This document shows, in pieces, positions 59,601 to 64,000 of a stretch of 64,000 bases of DNA. How positions within the stretch are numbered: the stretch's first letter is position 1; each line of letters opens with the position of its first letter. The stretch covers positions 68,058,992 to 68,122,991 of the forward strand of contig CM042687.1 in assembly GCA_023614405.1 (NCBI GenBank), given 5' to 3'. The notes under the pieces are model-generated. The model was not told where the DNA came from and ran no database searches. It saw nothing but the letters and a program-made list of their open reading frames with translations. The position numbers were made by a program, and so were the translations under genes. The stretch comes from Avena insularis (taxonomy: Eukaryota > Streptophyta > Magnoliopsida > Poales > Poaceae).

Positions 59601-60613
59601 GCGTAATTACATGAATTCATTCGCGGCAGAACGCCGTTGATAAAGGGGGAAACGGATGGCGCGGGGTTGATGACGATGACGAGGCAGTGGGGCCGTGCTA
59701 TCAGTGAGGGAGAGAGAGAGGGTACGGGGTCCACTTGTCTGCGTCTCTGCGGGTTCTATTCTGGGTGGAAAACGTTTCACTGCAGGTGAGTTAGTTGGGC
59801 TGGCTACTGGGCTAGGTTGGGCCTTGCTTAGTGGGTTGAGTCTTTTTCATTTTTTTTATTCTGAAAGCTTTTTCTTTTTCTATTTGAATTTCTGTTTTGA
59901 TTTTCAAACAAATAATTCAAACACCAATTCAAATCAAACCACCACCAAACTTTGTATTTATTTTAATTATGTTTAATAACACAAATCCATAGTCAATAAT
60001 AAAATAATACTTTTATTCTTTTAGGATCTATTTAATAATTAAATAAAATAGGCCTTTAGTCATTAATTCAAATAGGATTTTATTTATTTGGAAACTCTAT
60101 TTGAAATCTAAATAATACTAAAATCATTTCAGTAGGTTTTATTTGAATAAATAAAACACTTGGAAAACTTATTTAAAATAAATTAACAAGTTTTAGTGTT
60201 TATTTAAAATGAAAAAAGACTTTACTTAAATGAAATTGGATATTAATAAATCCTCATTATTTTATTTAAATAAACCTTTACATCTTTTATCAAAAAGAAA
60301 TATTTTATTTCAAAATCTTGGCCAAGATTTAATTTGGCTCTATAAAATAATCCTTGTTTAAAATTCTACCTTTGCTTTTGAAAATCAAATCTTTTTATTA
60401 AAAGGTCTAAAAATAGTGATTCCAACTATTATAATTTTTATTTATTAATTGTTTATCTTTTTAAATCCCTTTAGGATTTTATTTGATCAAAATAGGTTTT
60501 GATGTTTCCAATTGGAATCAAAAAGTTTCTTCTCACCCTAAAAATTAACAATTGTTTATTTGTTTATTTTCTTTTTTCACATTTCAAAATTTGGAAAATT
60601 TTGGGATGTGACA
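56636..60613 (-). repeat. 3' LTR (3,978 bp)
   Basis: On the minus strand it starts TGTCACATCCCAAAATTTTC and ends GGGAACCTTACA. It has palindromes CTAAGTACTTAG (57267-57278) and CTTCTGCAGAAG (57288-57299) and a CCTGGGTGG/CCACCCAGG pair (near 57612 and 57709). A GC-rich promoter-like block spans about 58780-59800, and an AT-rich block lies toward 60600. Frames in the GC block are compositional. Confidence 0.85.
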
Positions 60614-60725
60614 GGCTACCATCCTTAAAATAAATCTCGTCCCAAGATTTGGGAAGGCTAGAGGTTACAAGTTGTCTTCAAGGCAACTAGGGTACTACCA
60701 CCCTTAAAATAAATCTCATAGGATT
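60614..60725 (-). other. Polypurine region, duplicated
   Basis: The 3' LTR is preceded, on the minus strand, by GGGACGAGATTTATTTTAAG and then GATGGTAG. A second copy, ATGAGATTTATTTTAAG then GGTGGTAG, ends near 60694, about 75 bp inside. The proximal copy has the more usual G-rich ending (AAGGGTGGTAG), the LTR-adjacent copy the poorer one (AAGGATGGTAG). Confidence 0.6.
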
Positions 60726-60880
60726 ACATTGATGGTTCACTTGACTATGGGTTCAACACTTTCTATCCTGACAAGGAATCCTTATTTGACTCAACTGAGT
60801 TAACTAGTTCCTGACATCCACTTCTTCTATCTCTTCAAAGTTTCCATCCATATCAATGTGGTTCACATGTCCTTTCTGGG

Positions 60881-61862
60881 TCACATTGGAGTCATTTCCA
60901 TTGGCTCTTCTAGCATCCTTTTTCTTTTTCTTCTCGGAGACGATGCATAGTGTCCAAGTTCCTTACAATTATAGCATTGCAACTGGCTAATGTCTTTCTT
61001 CCTGAAAGTGTCATGTTGGTTCTGACCAAGGTCATCTCCATTGTCAGTATCATTTCCATTATTGTCACTTCCATTGTTGTTGTGGTGATACTGATGTGGT
61101 TCAGAATCTTCATTGCTCTTTTTGAATGAATGCTTCTTCTTTGATGATCCTGAGTGATTCTTGAGTTTATGTTTCCTCTTTCTGTTCTCAACTTGATTCA
61201 TCTTATTTTCCAATATAGTGGCTTTGTCACAAAGTGATTAATAAGTTGGGACATAGGCAACAGCTAGCTGCAGGTTCAACTCACCATTAAGTCCTTCAAG
61301 AAATTTTTCTTTTCTCTTAGCATCTGTATCAACTTCATCAGGTGCATATCGTGCCAGATTGTTGAATTCTTCAATATACTCAGCCACACTGAGGTGACGC
61401 TGTTTCAGATTGTGAAACTCCTTTTTCTTCAAGTACATCACTCCAGGTGAGATGTGAGTTGTTCTGAATCCATCCTCAAAAACAGCCCAAGTCACATCCT
61501 CAAGGGGAGTGGTGATCTAAAAGTTGTCCCACCATGTTGCTGCTGGTCCTTCAAGCAAAAATGCTGCAAAACCTTACTTTTTCTTCATCGGTGCAGCCAA
61601 CAGTCACTAAGTCCTTGTTTACTGAACGTAGCCAATCATTGGCTTCCATTGGATCAGTTGTTCCAGAGAACCTTGCAGGCCTAAGTTTCAGAAACTTGGT
61701 GAGCATATCAAGTGCTGGAGGATTATTCTGATTGTTGTTGTTGTTCTGATTCTGTATGTATGTGGTCATCTCCTGCATCAGTTGTGTTTGAGCTGTCATC
61801 ATCTGCTGCATCTCAAGAGTGATGTTGTTGTTTTGGTTGGGGTTGGCACGACGGGGAGGCAT
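60881..61862 (-). pseudogene. Ty3-gypsy gag with defective zinc knuckle, broken
   Basis: Start at 61862: MPPRRANPNQNN, then a Met/Gln-rich segment (LEMQQMMTAQTQLMQEMTTY). The retrotransposon gag core follows with FSGTTDPMEANDWLRSVNKD, then EGPAATWWDNF after a frameshift near 61568, an in-frame TAG at 61519-61517, then LKQRHLSVAEYIEEFNNLAR and KFLEGLNGELNLQLAV, and a TAA at 61240-61238. The frame goes on with a Lys- and Asn/Asp-rich linker and CYNCKELGHYASSP, a CCHC knuckle whose last cysteine is proline. In an intact relative this protein forms the particle and binds element RNA. Confidence 0.85.
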
Positions 61863-62413
61863 CTGTTGGTTTGATAGGGATGAGTAATGATGGATAGGTT
61901 TTTAAGAAGTTTTTAACACACAACTCAAAACCAACCAAGTTCAATCAAACAATCAAGCAATCAACAAGCAACTATTTACTTAACAACTTATGAGCTTAAC
62001 TCATGAGTTGAAGGAAACAACAAGTTTTCTTGAAATAATCAACCTACTATAGTCATACCTCATAGGTCAATATGATCCATACTCTAACATGATATCAATG
62101 TTTTTGGTAGGCAATCTAATGTCTCTTGGTTTTTCACTTGTAGTCCTTAGTGATGTCTAAGTTGAAGTCCTTGGTGAAACTAAAGTTGAAATCACTTGAA
62201 GATGTTGAAGTCATTAGAGTTGATGAAATCTTTGCTCATGGTGAAGTCTTTGGCCATCAAGTTTGAAATATAAGAGATGTAGAATCAAAACCAAAAAGGT
62301 TGAGGAAAGAGTTTACAAGATTGTTTGTAAATAAGTTTTGGAACAAATACAACTCCTATTTTTCTAAGGGGTTTTGTCCAATCCTAGGGTTACAATCCTA
62401 CAGGCAACACAAT

Positions 62414-62425
62414 GCTCTGATACCA
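62414..62425 (-). other. Primer binding site, initiator tRNA-Met type
   Basis: On the minus strand it reads TGGTATCAGAGC, the standard plant tRNA-iMet primer site, two bases inside the LTR end at 62428. This fixes the orientation of the element. Confidence 0.88.
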
Positions 62426-62427
62426 TC

Positions 62428-62709
62428 TGTAAGGTTCCCAACCTTTAATAAGGTAGAGATCCCTGTGTTTACAATGCTAGTCCCTGGATCAATAGCTAGC
62501 ATCCACAGTTAAGATGTAATATCAAGAAACAAAGGTCATAATACAACTTTATAACCAGGAATAAAATAAATCATTACATCTTACATAGCCCATTTGGCTA
62601 TCACATTACATTGCAGCAGAATATCTATATAGCATGGAGTCCTTCATCTTCAAAGTGCCAGAGGCAAACATGTTGGTTGTAGACTTGTAATCCTAATAAA
62701 CACACCATC
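62428..62709 (-). repeat. 282-bp duplication of the LTR end
   Basis: It repeats the terminal part of the 5' LTR (plus-strand TGTAAGGTTCCCAACC up to CTAATAAACACACCATC) immediately before the complete LTR at 62710. Both copies are preceded by ACCATC. The break point within the LTR is at AACACAC, corresponding to about 62986 in the complete copy. Confidence 0.85.
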
Positions 62710-64000
62710 TGTAAGGTTCCCAACCTTTAATAAGGTAGAGATCCCTGTGTTTACAATGCTAGTCCCTGGATCAATAGCTAGCATCCACAGTTAAGATGTA
62801 ATATCAAGAAACAAAGGTCATAATACAACTTTATAACCAGGAATAAAATAATTCATTACATCTTACATAGCTCATTTGGCTATCACATTACATTGCAGCA
62901 GAATATCTATATAGCATGGAGTCCTTCATCTTCAAAGTGCCACAGGCAAACATGTTGGTTGTAGACTTGTAATCCTAATCAACACACTTCACTAACATCA
63001 AATAAACCTGCAACATAATAAGTTGCAGCCACAAGGGTCAATACATTTGAATTATATTGGCAAGTTTCACTACTATGTAGAAATAAGTGGATCCTATCAT
63101 TTACATGCATATTTGGCTAAGTAGGGTTTAGGCTCTTTTGCAGAAAGCAATATAGTTTTATCCTATCTTTTCAAAATAGTTTTTGATCTTTGTCAAATCT
63201 TTCTGAACTTCTTGGAAAACTCCAAGTGCTTCAAAACCCTTGTTGTCACCATCAAGTTTTACTTTGAGAAATTGGAATATCGAGATCTTCCATAGCTTCA
63301 GGCCTTAGTTGCTCAGTATTGTCCATAACCGGGGACACGGCTAAGTACTTAGAATTTTGATCTTCTGCAAAAGTTGTACACTTTACCCACATGACACAAT
63401 CTCACCTTGATGCCACCAGTGGCCACTGGATAAGTACACACCAAGATGGAGTACTGGCAGATTGAGAATGTGACAAAGTCTTCCGTAGAAGTCCTCCCAA
63501 TACACAATGCTAGCTTGTCATCCAGGCACCAATGTAGGGTTTCAAGCTCCCTTACACAATTCTAGTTAACCTGAAGATGCCAATGCATGGGTCTTCCACT
63601 ATGTAGTTGACTAAGCCAGAGCCCATTTAGCATGTGGCTGTACACGGAAGCCACTTTACGAGAAACATCTTCAATCTCTAAGTACCTGGGTGGTTTTCTT
63701 CTAGTGCACATACAAAAAGAGATGACCATATAAACATGGTTCCTTTTGTTGCCACCTTGTCCAAAACTTGAGTATCCTTGTCCACCCAGGTGGTTCATTG
63801 AGTACTTGTTTTATTATATAAAACATATATCTTTTCAACTCTTCATATAGTCATAACATGTATCCCATCCCAATATATAGCAGGGCTAAGCATACTACAA
63901 CTACAATGTTTCCACTAAGGAATATATAAGGGTATCCTATTAATATTTAGCATAGCATAAAATATAGTAGTCCTTTCCATGCATGTTACAAAAATCCACT
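62710..64000 (-). repeat. 5' LTR, truncated by window end
   Basis: It is collinear with 56636 to about 57925 and nearly identical. CTAAGTACTTAG is at 63341-63352. The neighbouring palindrome has lost symmetry (CTTCTGCAAAAG, 63362-63373) through one G-to-A change. CCAGTGGCCACTGG (63416-63429) is a perfect palindrome. Confidence 0.85.

Larger units (their letters stand above)
56636..64000 (-). mobile_element. Young Ty3-gypsy element with gag only, runs off window
   Basis: The minus-strand order is 5' LTR (from beyond 64000 to 62710), a duplicated LTR end (62709-62428), an initiator-Met primer site (62425-62414), gag (61862-60881), polypurine region (near 60620) and 3' LTR (60613-56636). The internal domain is only 1.8 kb and has no protease, reverse transcriptase or integrase, so it is a deletion derivative or non-autonomous form. 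The two LTRs differ at few positions over the 1.29 kb that can be compared, so the insertion is recent relative to the Athila elements. Confidence 0.85.

Overview
The window looks like intergenic DNA from a large grass genome, probably a Pooideae cereal (Triticeae or a close relative). The signs are a solo LTR of BARE/Angela/WIS type, Athila-type Ty3-gypsy LTRs that start TGATACGTC and have a tRNA-Asp primer site, a CACTA transposon end, and very long gypsy LTRs that start TGTMACATCCC. I see no ordinary host gene, tRNA gene, rRNA gene or CRISPR array. All recognisable coding sequence is transposon-derived and broken.

Layout: (1) 1-1309 is the 3' end of a long LTR. (2) 1310-7188 is an older plus-strand LTR retrotransposon with a decayed gag-like frame and a 3' LTR, which a solo LTR (5092-6532) interrupts. 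(3) 7479 to about 17060 is a CACTA-like DNA transposon with its left terminus, two subterminal repeat arrays and a spliced minus-strand gene with B3-like and cysteine motifs. A BARE/Angela-type solo LTR (11251-13166) splits the last exon of that gene. No right CACTA terminus was found. (4) 18990-19990 is a degenerate tandem array with telomere-like CCCTAAA spacers. (5) 20023-21265 and 55687-56635 are two arms of one plus-strand element with a 'putative gypsy type transposon' frame.

Those arms are split by a 34.4-kb nest. The outer member is a minus-strand Athila-type element (21266-55681). It contains solo LTRs at 22374-25576 and 31144-34122 and a second, plus-strand Athila-type element (34225-54477). 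That element in turn contains long LTR-like insertions at 35195-38403, 42328-48603 and 49212-53258. Nearly every boundary was fixed by a 5-bp target-site duplication read directly from the sequence. Finally, a young-looking minus-strand Ty3-gypsy element with 4-kb LTRs and only a gag starts at 56636 and runs off the right edge.

None of the elements in view has a complete pol, so all are non-autonomous or decayed here. The most striking signal is a chain of short perfect palindromes and inverted repeats. It recurs in the long LTRs, and its palindromes stay perfect while their centres change. Other notable features are an unidentified frame with a C-terminal membrane segment that replaces gag in the plus-strand Athila element, a WRKY-type W-box cluster in one LTR, a triplicated exon in the CACTA gene, and a 282-bp duplication of an LTR end.
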